From Bacteroidia bacterium (GTDB lineage Bacteria; Bacteroidota; Bacteroidia; JADZBD01), in the NCBI GenBank assembly GCA_020852255.1, contig JADZBD010000023.1, forward strand, positions 30,988 through 94,987: DNA of 64,000 nucleotides, in the 5' to 3' direction. A program made the position numbers and the translations under genes. Shown here one piece after another: positions 43,901 to 52,350 of this stretch (positions are counted from its first letter, which is position 1; every line of letters begins with the position of its first letter). Under the pieces are notes generated by a model. It worked only from the letters and a program-made list of their open reading frames with translations. It had not been told where the DNA came from and ran no database searches.

Positions 43901-45002
43901 AAATACATCGGCTACTCAAACCTACAGCGGCCTGACAACCACTACCTGGTATGCAGCAGTAGTTCAAAGCGGCGGATGCACCCCTGACACGTCTTCGGTG
44001 GCTACGATTACCATTCACCCGAATCCGGTTTCAGTATTCAGTCCGGATACGAACAGGGTTTGTCTGGGTACTCCCATCACATTTACATCCTCCTCCTCTG
44101 TTTCAACAGGATTTATTGCCTCGTTCACCTGGAATTTTGGGGATAACATCTCCGTTGGAAATAATAACCCGGTGACACATACTTATCTCTATGCAGATAC
44201 GTTTTATGTTTCTCTGATGGTTACTTCGAACCAGGGATGTACAGATACACTGGTAGATACCATGTACGTTAATCCGATTCCTTCTTCGGTCATTGTCGCC
44301 GCAGGACCGGTAACTTTCTGTTCCGGTGATTCTGTGATCCTGACCGCTCCTTCCGGCAGCAACTATACCTATCTGTGGACACCGGGTGGAGCCACCAGCC
44401 AAACAATAGTAGCAGATTCAGGTGCTGTTTATTATGTAACCGTTACCGATACACTTACCGGATGTTTCTCGTCAGACAGCATGGTTGTGACGGTGAACGC
44501 TCTTCCCGTAGTCAATGCCGGAAATGATACAACCATCAGTCTGGGTACGGTAATTAACCTGAATGGTTCTGGCGGCGGATCGTATGCATGGATTCCCACA
44601 ACGGTTTCCAATCCTTTTATTGCGGATCCTGAGATTCAGCCAACCTCCACCACAACGTATATACTTACGGTGACCGACCAGAACGGTTGCCTGGGCTCCG
44701 ACAGCGTTACAATAACTGTTGAAAATGATTACATCGTTCATGTGATGAATCTTCTTACTCCGAATGCCGACGGTTATAATGATTCCTGGGTGATTGACGG
44801 CATACTTTTTTATCCCGACAACACCGTTAAAATTTATAACCGGAACGGACAGTTGGTTTATTCCAAAGAGAACTACGATAACCAATGGACCGGCACGTGG
44901 AAGGATGTAGAATTGCCTGATGGTACCTATTACTATGTCCTTACCTTTTCCGGATCGGAAAAGATCTACAAAGGTTCTGTAACCGTTCTGAGAAATAACT
45001 GA
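40980..45002 (+). CDS. Giant T9SS type B adhesin with ten Ig-like repeats
   Basis: A 1340-residue secreted protein. A signal peptide (MRKLITPLLLFMGLGMQAQ) is followed by a CARDB-like N-terminal domain (~25-130, SITVTFRNNGPNPLTNVTID). Ten Ig-like repeats of ~86 residues follow (~135-1015), most with the pattern TVCSGSNSGTLTLSGH, then STDGGFTW, then TTTSQNYTNL. A PKD domain (WNFGDNISVGNNNPVTHTY), two further Ig-like domains and the type B sorting domain (MNLLTPNADGYNDSW, VKIYNRNGQLVYS) complete the protein. It should be displayed on the surface by the T9SS. The next gene is a PorP/SprF protein 30 bp downstream; in Flavobacterium johnsoniae SprF is needed to export the adhesin SprB, so these two probably form a cargo-partner pair. 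Confidence 0.92.
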   Translation: MRKLITPLLLFMGLGMQAQDDLQMMGVTAPITPACSYTSTESITVTFRNNGPNPLTNVTIDFFYRVDANPVNSDLAVFYASIPVAAVVSHTYTVPADFSASGNYLLDAWLVFAGDPVTANDSLIDFLIENTATDGGNITPGTAVVCNGANSGSLTLSGETGTIIDWQYSTDGGFTWNPTGNNTNTYNYLNLVVNTLFRVEVQNPPCPVTYSDTASITVNGPSVGGTVTADATVCSSGNSGTLNLIGSTGSVVKWEYSDDGGFSWNVIANTTTSHNYTNLTVTTLFRAIVQATPCPDDTSTFATITVDAAPVGGSVTSNATVCAGSNSGTLTLGGHSGTILNWEFSTDGGFTWTPIANTTTTQNYTNLLITTMYRAVLGNGVCANVNSTPATITVTPPPAGGIVSATQTVCSGSNSGTLTLSGHGGAVVRWERSVDGGFTWITIANVTTSQNFLNLVTTTMYRAVVNNGICPNVNATPATVFVSPAAVGGTVSTNATVCAPTNSGLLSLAGHTGTVSRWEYSTDGGFTWVNISNTTTSHTYSNLTVTTRFRARISNGSCTAVSTAAIITVTPASVGGTTSSSATVCSGTNSGTITLSGHNGSVTEWLSSTVSINGPWTPIANTTTSQSYLNLSATTYYAARVMSGTCTADTSSVVTITIDPVSVAGTLSADNTVCASSNAGTITLAGQTGSILYWEMSTDGGFTWTTLSNNTTSQAYNNLTLTTQYRVIVRSGVCSADTSNVVTITVDPVVVGGAVTSNAVVCSGSNSGTLTLSGHIGSVVSWLSSTTSPAGPWSVIVNSTTSQGYLNLTTTTWYCAIVQSGVCGSDTSSVAQITVDAVSLGGVLAMSDTVCGDVNGDTLSLTGFVGIIQEWQYSTNGGFSWVSVFTSDDSLLYTNLTTTTMYQVIVQNGVCPSDTSNAITIAITPPSNGGLTGPDKAFCEGVNNDSVMVSGYTGTILGWIMSTSGPAGPWTPLVNTSATQTYSGLTTTTWYAAVVQSGGCTPDTSSVATITIHPNPVSVFSPDTNRVCLGTPITFTSSSSVSTGFIASFTWNFGDNISVGNNNPVTHTYLYADTFYVSLMVTSNQGCTDTLVDTMYVNPIPSSVIVAAGPVTFCSGDSVILTAPSGSNYTYLWTPGGATSQTIVADSGAVYYVTVTDTLTGCFSSDSMVVTVNALPVVNAGNDTTISLGTVINLNGSGGGSYAWIPTTVSNPFIADPEIQPTSTTTYILTVTDQNGCLGSDSVTITVENDYIVHVMNLLTPNADGYNDSWVIDGILFYPDNTVKIYNRNGQLVYSKENYDNQWTGTWKDVELPDGTYYYVLTFSGSEKIYKGSVTVLRNN
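41382..44020 (+). repeat. Ten tandem ~258-bp Ig-like domain repeats
   Basis: The coding repeats are diverged at DNA level. Repeats 1-5, 7 and 9 share the S(T/D)(D/N)GGF(T/S)W core. Repeats 6, 8 and 10 instead have a core like SSTTSPAGPW or MSTSGPAGPW. The strict alternation from repeat 6 to repeat 10 suggests duplication of a two-domain block of ~170 residues. Confidence 0.85.
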
Positions 45003-45032
45003 TCCTGTAATAACCCCTGAAAGAAACCAGCT

Positions 45033-46472
45033 ATGAAAAAGCTTTTCCTCATAAGTTTCGCTCTTACCCTCGCCGTTACCGTCAGGGCACAGCAACTGCC
45101 ATTGTACAGTCAGTATATGTACAATCCTTTCTTGCATAACCCTTCATTAACGGGATTCAAAGAGAGCCCTCAGGTTTTTCTTGTGCACCGGCAGCAATGG
45201 AGAGATATGCCCGGTTCTCCTGTGACTAACGCCCTTTCTGTAGATGGAAAATTTCCCGGAAATGAAAAAATCGGTATGGGTTTGTATGTGTACCAGGACG
45301 TAACAGATCTGATCGAGAGACTCGGACTGGGAGGCGCTTACTCATACAGTTTTCAGCTCAGCGGCGACCATTTCCTGTTGGCCGGTCTTTCATTCGGAGT
45401 TACCGATAATCAGATCGATTTCTCAAGGGCTTTAGTGATGGACAAAGATGACCCCTTCCTGTATTCAGACAAGCGACGCAAGATTTCAATGGACGCGGCC
45501 TTTGGTCTGACCTATTGGTGGAACGATCTTCAGGTTGGGTTTTCCGTTCCCCAACTACTGGGTAACGATGTCCGATATATCAGTAACGAGTCGAATGCAT
45601 ATTATCACCTGTCACGGCATTATACTGCCGGGGCAAAGTACAGCTTTAATATTTCCGAGTCCAATCAAATAAAGGGGGAACCTTCTGTAATGGTACGGAT
45701 GATGAAAGGGGCCCCTGTGCAGGTGGATGTGAATGCGATGGTTTCCTGGAAAGATTTCCTTTTTGGCGGTTTCTCCTACCGGAGCAACTACGCAGTGGGT
45801 GCCCATTTCGGTATTAAACTGAATCATTCGCTGAGTGCAGGTTATTATTATGATTACGTTATCTCCGACATCGGGTCTTACTCAGGCGGAGGACATGAAT
45901 TTATGCTCGGTTACGCCTTTGGGGGGAAGAAAGAGGAGAAGAAACCTGAGGAGAATAGTGTGCAGCAAATGACGGATAGTCTCCTGATGGTTCTGAAGAA
46001 GGAAAACCAGGAGCAGAAAACGGAAATTGACAGTCTGAAAAAGGCAGTAGATGATCTCAGGAATGTACCGGTTCCTGTAAATTATAATCCCGGTGGTAAC
46101 AACACACCCGGAGGAAACAATACACCGGGAGGGAGTAATCCAAACAATCCGGGTTCCTCAAACACTACGCCCGTTGACACTGCGGGTCTTATTAAAAAGG
46201 CATCACTTACTGAGTTTAAAACGGAAATTGGCGCTACTATTGATCCGGGTTTCTATGTGATTGTAGGTGCCTTTAAAGGAGAAGGCAATGCCATGGAAGT
46301 TAAAGAGAAGTGGATTAAAATGGGTTACCAGACCAGCAAGGTCCTTTTCAACGCAAAACGCAAGTTGTTCTATGTAACTGTTCTGCAAACCCCGGTTAAA
46401 GACGCGGCTATCACTGAATTGAAGGAAGTGCGATCCGGTGCGGAGGATACCTGGATTTTTGAGATGAAGTAG
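45033..46472 (+). CDS. PorP/SprF-family outer-membrane protein with SPOR domain
   Basis: A 479-residue protein. A signal peptide (MKKLFLISFALTLAVTVRAQ) is followed by a PorP/SprF barrel (~20-300) with the family start QLPLYSQYMYNPFLHNPSLTG and the segment VHRQQWRDMPGSP. After the barrel come a charged coiled coil (~305-350, KKENQEQKTEIDSLKKAVDD) and a linker with tandem GGNNTP units. A C-terminal SPOR-like domain (~400-479) contains FYVIVGAFKGEGNAMEVKEK and WIFEM. SPOR domains bind denuded peptidoglycan glycans, so the extra part could tether the barrel to the cell wall. It lies 30 bp after the giant adhesin and ends at an intrinsic terminator. It is the likely dedicated export/anchoring partner of that adhesin. 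Confidence 0.92.
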   Translation: MKKLFLISFALTLAVTVRAQQLPLYSQYMYNPFLHNPSLTGFKESPQVFLVHRQQWRDMPGSPVTNALSVDGKFPGNEKIGMGLYVYQDVTDLIERLGLGGAYSYSFQLSGDHFLLAGLSFGVTDNQIDFSRALVMDKDDPFLYSDKRRKISMDAAFGLTYWWNDLQVGFSVPQLLGNDVRYISNESNAYYHLSRHYTAGAKYSFNISESNQIKGEPSVMVRMMKGAPVQVDVNAMVSWKDFLFGGFSYRSNYAVGAHFGIKLNHSLSAGYYYDYVISDIGSYSGGGHEFMLGYAFGGKKEEKKPEENSVQQMTDSLLMVLKKENQEQKTEIDSLKKAVDDLRNVPVPVNYNPGGNNTPGGNNTPGGSNPNNPGSSNTTPVDTAGLIKKASLTEFKTEIGATIDPGFYVIVGAFKGEGNAMEVKEKWIKMGYQTSKVLFNAKRKLFYVTVLQTPVKDAAITELKEVRSGAEDTWIFEMK

Positions 46473-46478
46473 CATCCG

Positions 46479-46502
46479 ACCCCCGGTTTTCGGGGGTTTT
46501 TT
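46479..46502 (+). terminator. Rho-independent terminator after PorP/SprF gene
   Basis: A 7-bp stem (ACCCCCG / CGGGGGT) with a GTTTT loop is followed by at least five Ts. It lies 6 bp after the TAG stop and closes the adhesin-SprF transcription unit. Confidence 0.93.
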
Positions 46503-46518
46503 ATTGGTAATCAGGGCC

Positions 46519-46549
46519 TTGCGTTTACTACTGAAAAAGTGTAGTTTTG
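46519..46549 (+). promoter_or_regulatory. Bacteroidota promoter: TTG -33 and TAGTTTTG -7
   Basis: TTG at 46519-46521 and TAGTTTTG at 46542-46549 are separated by 20 bp, matching the Bacteroidota promoter layout. The -7 box lies 19 nt upstream of the DUF5606 ATG and directly after the terminator of the previous unit. It is the only promoter here with both elements well placed. Confidence 0.68.
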
Positions 46550-46568
46550 CAATCCAAGAAAAAAAGCA

Positions 46569-47105
46569 ATGGATATTACAAAAGTGATCTCAATTAGCGG
46601 GTTTCCCGGCCTTTATAAAGTTGTGGCTCAGGCCAGCAACGGGCTGATCGTGGAGTCGCTGGTTGACAAAAAGCGGATGCCGGCCTATTCATCCTACAAG
46701 ATTTCCGGCATGGAAGATATTTCCATGTTCACCACCGGTGATGATAAACCTCTGAAGGAAGTATTCAAAGCTATTTTTGAAAAGGAGCAGGGCGGACCTG
46801 CCTTAGATCATAAATCCACCGACGAAGAGATCCGGCAATACTTTGCCGTGATAGTTCCTGAATATGATAAAGAGCGTGTCAGGATTTCAGATATGAAGAA
46901 AGCGATTCAGTGGTATAATATATTACAAAAGACAGAATTGCTGACTGCGGAGGAACCAAAGGAAGACGAAAAGCTGAGCCTGGACAAGGATAAAGGCGCT
47001 GCCTCGCATAAGGGATCGCTGAAGGACGCTGGCTCCAAAACAGTTAAAACAAATGCTCCCCACGTGAAAACGCAGGGTGTCCGAAAGATTGGAGGAGGGT
47101 CCTGA
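46569..47105 (+). CDS. DUF5606 family protein
   Basis: A 178-residue cytoplasmic protein. The conserved N-terminal part (~1-135) begins MDITKVISISGFPGLYKVVA, followed by VESLVDKKRMPAYSSYKIS and the block KSTDEEIRQYFAVIVPEYDK. It matches the Bacteroidota-specific DUF5606 family, whose function is unknown. The last ~45 residues are Lys/Gly/Ser-rich and probably disordered. It has its own promoter (46519-46549) and sits 4 bp upstream of the M3 peptidase start, so the two are co-transcribed. Confidence 0.88.
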   Translation: MDITKVISISGFPGLYKVVAQASNGLIVESLVDKKRMPAYSSYKISGMEDISMFTTGDDKPLKEVFKAIFEKEQGGPALDHKSTDEEIRQYFAVIVPEYDKERVRISDMKKAIQWYNILQKTELLTAEEPKEDEKLSLDKDKGAASHKGSLKDAGSKTVKTNAPHVKTQGVRKIGGGS

Positions 47106-47109
47106 GTAT

Positions 47110-48837
47110 ATGGAAAGTACGATAGAGTTGCCGGTTCGCCCGCAGCGTCGTTTTATTCCTGAAACTTTTCAGATCACGGACTGGGTATCTGCAAAGCCCT
47201 ACTACGATGAACTGCTTTCTCGTGAGATTTCGGATCTGGACACTCTGCGGAAATGGCTGCGTGACTGGAGTGAAATCAATTCTGCCGTTGAGGAAGACGC
47301 GTCCTGGCGTTATATACGGATGACGTGCAATACCAGGGATCAGGCACTGGTGGATCATTACAATCTTTTCATCAGTGAGATTCAGCCGGCGATGGAACCG
47401 GTTCAGGATAAATTGAACAGAAAATTCATCGCATGTCCTTTCTCCGGTGAATTGAACCCTCTTCATTTTGAGGTATACGTGCGAACGGTTAGGAATCAGG
47501 TGGCCCTGTTCCGGGAAGCTAATGTGGAACTCAGTGCCGAGATTTCCAGGGAGAGCCAGAAATACGGCCAGATAGCTGCCGAGATGACCATTACGGAGGA
47601 CGGCAAAGAGTTCACCCTGCAACAGGCCGCTAATTTCTTGCGAGATCCTGACCGGGCGAAAAGGGAAAAGATTTACATGGCCATTCAGGCGCGTAGAGGC
47701 CGGGATAAGAATGTGCTGGATGATCTGCTGAACAGACTCATCGGATTAAGGCATCGCATAGCGCTGAATGCCGGATATAAAAACTTCAGGGATTTTCGCC
47801 ATCAGCAACTCGGCCGTTTTGATTATACGGTGGCCGACTGCTTTAGTTTTCATGAGGCCGTGGCCTCGGAGGTGGTAAAAGCCACTGCCTTTTTCGAAAA
47901 GGAAAAGCAGCGGCAGATGAAAGTGGATGTGCTTCGGCCCTGGGATACCGAATTTGACCCTGATGGACAGCAGCCCCTGAAACCTTCTTCTGATTCAAAG
48001 CAACTGATTGAACGTTCGGTGCGTTGTTTCCGTAAAGTGGATCCCTGGTTCGCTACACGGTTAGAGGTAATGGAAGCCATGGGAAATTTTGACCTTGATT
48101 CAAGGATCGGGAAGGCTCCCGGCGGTTATAATTCCACTCTTTCTGAGATTGGGGTCCCCTTTATTTTTATGAACTCGGCCAACAGTCAGCGCGATCTGGT
48201 GACCATGGTTCACGAAGGCGGGCATGCCATGCATTCCTTTTTAAGCCGCAGCCTGGAACTGCTCGAGTTTAAAAATATACCATCCGAGATCGCTGAACTC
48301 GCTTCTATGTCTATGGAATTGATAACCATGGAGCACTGGGAAGAGTTTTATCCCGACAGGGCAGATCTTCGCCGTGCCAGAAAGGAGCAGATGGAGAAAG
48401 TACTCAAAGGGCTTGCCTGGATTGCCAGAGTGGATAAATTTCAGCACTGGCTGTATGAACATCCGGAACACACCGCTGAGCAACGTACGGAATACTGGTT
48501 GAAGCTCGGTACGGAGTTTGGAACGGGCGTGGTGAACTGGAGCGGAATGGAAGAAATTGCAGGACGCTCGTGGCAGATGCAATTGCATATTTTCGAAGTA
48601 CCTTTTTATTATATCGAATATGGGATTGCCCAGCTCGGTGCCATCGCTATGTGGAGAAACTATAAAAAGGATCCGGAACTGGCTGTTAAGAATTATAAAG
48701 CAGCTCTTAGTCTGGGTTATACCCGCCCATTGCCTGAATTATTTAAAACGGCAGGGGTGCGCTTTGATTTTTCCCGTGAGTATGTCCGGGAACTGACCGG
48801 ATTCGTTCTTGACGAATACAAGAAATTATCGGAATGA
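47110..48837 (+). CDS. M3 family oligoendopeptidase
   Basis: A 575-residue cytoplasmic zinc peptidase. The thimet-oligopeptidase-type motif HEGGHAMHSF begins at His368 (HEGGH, 368-372), and the third ligand Glu lies in the following PSEIAELASMSMEL segment. Conserved C-terminal blocks include the FYYIEYGIAQLGAIAMWRNY helix. M3 enzymes cleave short peptides and finish intracellular protein turnover. The start is the ATG at 47110, 4 bp after the DUF5606 stop; an alternative ATG at 47077 overlaps that gene and adds unconserved residues. The stop overlaps the DinB start by 4 bp. Confidence 0.94.
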   Translation: MESTIELPVRPQRRFIPETFQITDWVSAKPYYDELLSREISDLDTLRKWLRDWSEINSAVEEDASWRYIRMTCNTRDQALVDHYNLFISEIQPAMEPVQDKLNRKFIACPFSGELNPLHFEVYVRTVRNQVALFREANVELSAEISRESQKYGQIAAEMTITEDGKEFTLQQAANFLRDPDRAKREKIYMAIQARRGRDKNVLDDLLNRLIGLRHRIALNAGYKNFRDFRHQQLGRFDYTVADCFSFHEAVASEVVKATAFFEKEKQRQMKVDVLRPWDTEFDPDGQQPLKPSSDSKQLIERSVRCFRKVDPWFATRLEVMEAMGNFDLDSRIGKAPGGYNSTLSEIGVPFIFMNSANSQRDLVTMVHEGGHAMHSFLSRSLELLEFKNIPSEIAELASMSMELITMEHWEEFYPDRADLRRARKEQMEKVLKGLAWIARVDKFQHWLYEHPEHTAEQRTEYWLKLGTEFGTGVVNWSGMEEIAGRSWQMQLHIFEVPFYYIEYGIAQLGAIAMWRNYKKDPELAVKNYKAALSLGYTRPLPELFKTAGVRFDFSREYVRELTGFVLDEYKKLSE

Positions 48838-49346
48838 AGCGACCGCAAAGAGAAAGCTATCCGGATTATTTTGAAACCTATATCCGCCTTGTGCCGGGGG
48901 ATTTGGTGATGAAGGTTCTCGAAGATCAGATCCTTGATCTGCAGTTTATCCTTTCGGATGTGGATGAGGAGAAGCAAGGATTCCGTTATGCGGAGGGAAA
49001 ATGGAGCCTGAAAGAAGTGATTGGGCATGTTATTGATACGGAGCGAATCATGATCTACAGGGCACTGTGCTTCGCCAGAGGACACGATGCCCCGCAGCCG
49101 GGATTTGATCCGGATACATTTATGAAGAATGTCGATTTCAATAAAAGAAGCATCTATGATCTTGCCCACGAATTCAGCGTGGTAAGAGAGTCTGCAATCA
49201 TTTTATTCAAAGGAATGACGGACCAAGAGTTGGATCGTACAGGAATTGCCAGCAACTGGAAAATGAGTGTGCGGTCGCTGGCTTATACAATTGCGGGACA
49301 TACCATTCATCACATGAATATTATCCGTTCCAGGTATCTCATCTGA
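48834..49346 (+). CDS. DinB-like four-helix metalloprotein
   Basis: A 170-residue DinB/YfiT-superfamily protein. Helix-borne metal ligands are visible in IGHVIDTERIMIYRAL (His) and near the C terminus in AGHTIHHMNIIRSRYL (paired His), with WSLKEVIGHV typical of the family. Members are metal-dependent thiol transferases or hydrolases, often using bacillithiol or similar thiols; no activity can be assigned here. It is translationally coupled to the M3 peptidase (ATGA) and its 3' end overlaps the convergent LtaS-like gene by 8 bp. Confidence 0.88.
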   Translation: MKRPQRESYPDYFETYIRLVPGDLVMKVLEDQILDLQFILSDVDEEKQGFRYAEGKWSLKEVIGHVIDTERIMIYRALCFARGHDAPQPGFDPDTFMKNVDFNKRSIYDLAHEFSVVRESAIILFKGMTDQELDRTGIASNWKMSVRSLAYTIAGHTIHHMNIIRSRYLI

Positions 49347-51255
49347 ACCGGTGCCTTCCGTTGCGGAAAACGGACGACGCGGTCTGCATATAGGCTTTCA
49401 GAAATTTTATCCTTTTCAATTCCTCCTCCGGATGGATCTTAACCGGTTTTTTAAGCGAGCGGTCAGGCAAAACCGCAAAATGCTCTGCTTTTTCAGTAGT
49501 GAATGAAAACCGGGTGATAACGGTGTCCATTTTCAAAATGACATCATTCAGGTATCCTTTACATACTGCGAATCCTTTCCCCGGAGAAAAAACCGATTGC
49601 CCGATAAAATGATGAATAGCACCACCGCCCGGCAGACCGGCTACAGAAGCCGCAAGGTCTGTCTGACTGGCGGTTTTATCAGAAATACCGGGTTCAATGC
49701 CCGGACCCAGTACCAGCAGAGGTATATGGAAGATCCCTACATCACTGTCCGGATTCCGGTACATTTCCGCATGATCTCCAAGAATAAAGAAGAATGTGTT
49801 CTTCATCATCCCACGTCGCTGACATGAATCAAGAAAGTCGCCCAGCACCCGGTCGGTGTAATACATGCCTTGTTCCATTTTTGTCAGCTTTCTCAATTCC
49901 GGGTGTGCGAAATTGAAAGCCGGTGGTATATCGTAGGGGAGATGGTTGGAAACGGTCAAAAGCACACTGAGTTTCGGATGAAGCGTATCTTTTTGCCATT
50001 CTCCGAGCACATAACGGTACAGATCTTCGTCGCAGGCGCCCCATTCATTCTCAAACTGAATAATGGTCAGGTCTTTCTTTCCCCTGATATTGTCAAAGGA
50101 ATGCTCGAGTATGAAATCAAGATCGTCATATGCGGGATTTCCGTTATGATAGAAGGAACTTTTATATCCTTTGCTTTTCATCACGTCGGCAAGGGTCTGG
50201 AATACTTTCGTGCCTTTTCGCCGGGCCAGGTTTCCACCAAGAACGGCAGGAAACCCGCTGAGTGTGCTTATTACGCCGTGCTGTGTGCGCGGACCATTAG
50301 AATAGAAATCGTTAAAAAAGAGTCCTTTGTTTTTCCACTGGTCGAACCGGGGAGTAAGCGCTTGCCCGTTCACACTTTTTCCGATAAGATTGTTGCCGAA
50401 GCTCTCCACAATGATGATCACTACGTCAGGCCTTTGCTGGCCGGTATCTCCGGATTGCATCCGAACAAAAGGGCTGTTTACTCCCGTAGCGAATGAAATA
50501 CCGGCGCCAATCCATTTTCCTGTTTCTGAAAAAGCAACAGCGTCGGGTCCGTACGAATAAACCGGAATATCTTTTTCACCCAGACCCTGATCGAGTACAG
50601 AACGACTGAAAGAATAAAATCCATTGAGGGCTGATTGCCCCAGGAAGGAGGACGAAGTACCGGGCAGGTAGGTCCATGCCGGCTCTGGCAGATAAAGAAA
50701 AGACCCTGTTCCACAAAGGAGAAGGATGAGGGAGCTCCATCCTTGCCGGGTTTTATCTTTGCGTGTGATTTGTATACTCCAGTTCCGTGAAATGAGGTAG
50801 TACAGTACCGTGATAAGAATTCCGGCAAGTGAAACGGGAACTATAGGGAACGAATGCAGAATAGTGCTCAGAATGGGGCCCGGATCACGTGCGATGTTCA
50901 TGGCCATCACATTCAGTCGGGTTCCGAACTGATCGTAGTAAAACAAATCGGAGAACAGGACAAGGCAGGAAAGAAAAAGAGCGAAGCGGAATAATAAATT
51001 AAATACGGATTTACGAAAGAGATCGCTTGTGAAAAAAAAGATGCGACTGACGATGTAACAGGAACCTCCGATCACACTCACCGCCATAATGTCGAGCCAT
51101 AAGCCACCCATCATCACTCCCGGAATCAGGGACAGGGATTCTGCGGGCAGATGATCGGAGTGCCAGAGAAGAAAGATAATTCTTCCTGCTGTGAAAAGTA
51201 ACAGGAGACAGATCTGAGAGCGCAGGAAGTATTTGAAAAAACTTTTACTGGTCAT
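49339..51255 (-). CDS. LtaS-like alkaline-phosphatase-fold membrane enzyme (Thr type)
   Basis: A 638-residue protein with about five N-terminal membrane helices and a periplasmic sulfatase-fold domain from ~residue 265. The motif VVIIIVESFGNN supplies a metal-binding Glu. SNGPRTQHGVISTLSGFP contains Thr324, aligned with the catalytic Thr of LTA synthase. FFILGDHAEMYR supplies Asp-His, and VGIFHIPLLVLGPG closes the domain. It probably transfers a phospho-group to an envelope glycan or lipid; true lipoteichoic acid is not expected in this phylum. It lies 4 bp downstream of murB on the same strand. It differs from the homologue at 5612 at the nucleophile position. Confidence 0.87.
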   Translation of the reverse strand: MTSKSFFKYFLRSQICLLLLFTAGRIIFLLWHSDHLPAESLSLIPGVMMGGLWLDIMAVSVIGGSCYIVSRIFFFTSDLFRKSVFNLLFRFALFLSCLVLFSDLFYYDQFGTRLNVMAMNIARDPGPILSTILHSFPIVPVSLAGILITVLYYLISRNWSIQITRKDKTRQGWSSLILLLCGTGSFLYLPEPAWTYLPGTSSSFLGQSALNGFYSFSRSVLDQGLGEKDIPVYSYGPDAVAFSETGKWIGAGISFATGVNSPFVRMQSGDTGQQRPDVVIIIVESFGNNLIGKSVNGQALTPRFDQWKNKGLFFNDFYSNGPRTQHGVISTLSGFPAVLGGNLARRKGTKVFQTLADVMKSKGYKSSFYHNGNPAYDDLDFILEHSFDNIRGKKDLTIIQFENEWGACDEDLYRYVLGEWQKDTLHPKLSVLLTVSNHLPYDIPPAFNFAHPELRKLTKMEQGMYYTDRVLGDFLDSCQRRGMMKNTFFFILGDHAEMYRNPDSDVGIFHIPLLVLGPGIEPGISDKTASQTDLAASVAGLPGGGAIHHFIGQSVFSPGKGFAVCKGYLNDVILKMDTVITRFSFTTEKAEHFAVLPDRSLKKPVKIHPEEELKRIKFLKAYMQTASSVFRNGRHRFR

Positions 51256-51259
51256 TGGC

Positions 51260-52276
51260 TCAGCAGAGGTTGACTTCCCGTTCCAGTTCTACATTGAATT
51301 TGTTTTTAATATCGCTGCGTATCTCTTCCGAAAGTGCGAGGATGTCCTTCCCCAAGGCGCTTCCGTAATTCACCAACACGAGTGCCTGCTGGGGATGAAC
51401 TCCGGCATCCGCACGGCGGAAACCTTTCCACCCGGCTTGTTCGATCAGCCATCCGGCGGCCAGTTTCACCGTGCCGTCCGGTTGCGGGTAAGAAGGCATA
51501 TTCTTGAAGTTTTCTTTCAGTCTTCCGGCATGCTTGGCACTTACAACAGGATTTTTAAAGAAACTGCCTGCATTGCCCGTTACGCGGGGGTCAGGAAGTT
51601 TGCTCCTGCGGATATTTCCGACCGCAGTACTCACGTCGCGAACGGTCGGGCTGTGAACGCCCATTTTGACCAGCTCTTCCCTGATGGCTCCGTAAGAAGT
51701 GTTCAGCACGGGTTGTTTGTTAAGCCGAAGTGTTATAGAGACAATAATGAAGCGATCCTTTCCTTCATGCTTGAAAAAACTCTCACGGTATCCAAACCGG
51801 CATTCATTGGCATTAAATTTCCGGAGGTGCAAATTGGATATCTCCAGGGCTTCCAGTTCCTCGAACGCATCTTTGATCTCTGAACCGTATGCGCCGATAT
51901 TTTGCATGGGGCCGGCTCCCGCAGAACCGGGAATCAGCGACAGGTTTTCAATTCCGCCCCAACCATGGTCAACAGCCCAGGTGACTACTTCATGCCAGTT
52001 TTCCCCTGCCCCTGCACGAACCCATACATGGTTATCGTCTTCCCGGACTACTCTCATTCCCTTAATGCAATTTACGATAACCACTCCCTCAACATCTTTG
52101 GTAAGAAGTACGTTCGACCCTCCGCCAAGTATCAGACGGGGGAGCTGGCTGAATGGAGGGTTAGATAAAAGCTGGATGAATTCCTCCACCTGATCCACTT
52201 CTGCGATGAAGCGGGCCTTTACATCCATCCCGAATGTATTATAGGCCTTTAAACTGCAATTTTCCCGGATGATCAT
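51260..52276 (-). CDS. murB: UDP-N-acetylenolpyruvoylglucosamine reductase
   Basis: A 338-residue NADPH/FAD enzyme making UDP-N-acetylmuramate for peptidoglycan. It is close to the E. coli type I length. Motifs are KAYNTFGMDVKARF near the N terminus, LILGGGSNVLLT (~48-59) for FAD, LSLIPGSAGAGPMQNIGAYG, and GNAGSFFKNPVV with the catalytic Ser. The C-terminal Glu region (EIRSDIKNKFNVELEREVNL) is also present. The start was set at ATG 52276; 16 more residues could be read upstream but they precede the conserved N terminus. It is divergent from the glycosyltransferase pair at 52351. Confidence 0.95.
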   Translation of the reverse strand: MIIRENCSLKAYNTFGMDVKARFIAEVDQVEEFIQLLSNPPFSQLPRLILGGGSNVLLTKDVEGVVIVNCIKGMRVVREDDNHVWVRAGAGENWHEVVTWAVDHGWGGIENLSLIPGSAGAGPMQNIGAYGSEIKDAFEELEALEISNLHLRKFNANECRFGYRESFFKHEGKDRFIIVSITLRLNKQPVLNTSYGAIREELVKMGVHSPTVRDVSTAVGNIRRSKLPDPRVTGNAGSFFKNPVVSAKHAGRLKENFKNMPSYPQPDGTVKLAAGWLIEQAGWKGFRRADAGVHPQQALVLVNYGSALGKDILALSEEIRSDIKNKFNVELEREVNLC

Positions 52277-52350
52277 CGTTAATCCTGTAAAGATACGCCA
52301 GAGCGGGAGAGGGGTGGGAATCACTATCTTAGCGTAATTAACAAAAATCT

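Noticed and set aside
44472..45137. A 221-residue antisense frame over the end of the giant adhesin and start of the PorP/SprF gene
   Set aside because: It crosses two well-supported genes on the other strand and has no family features.
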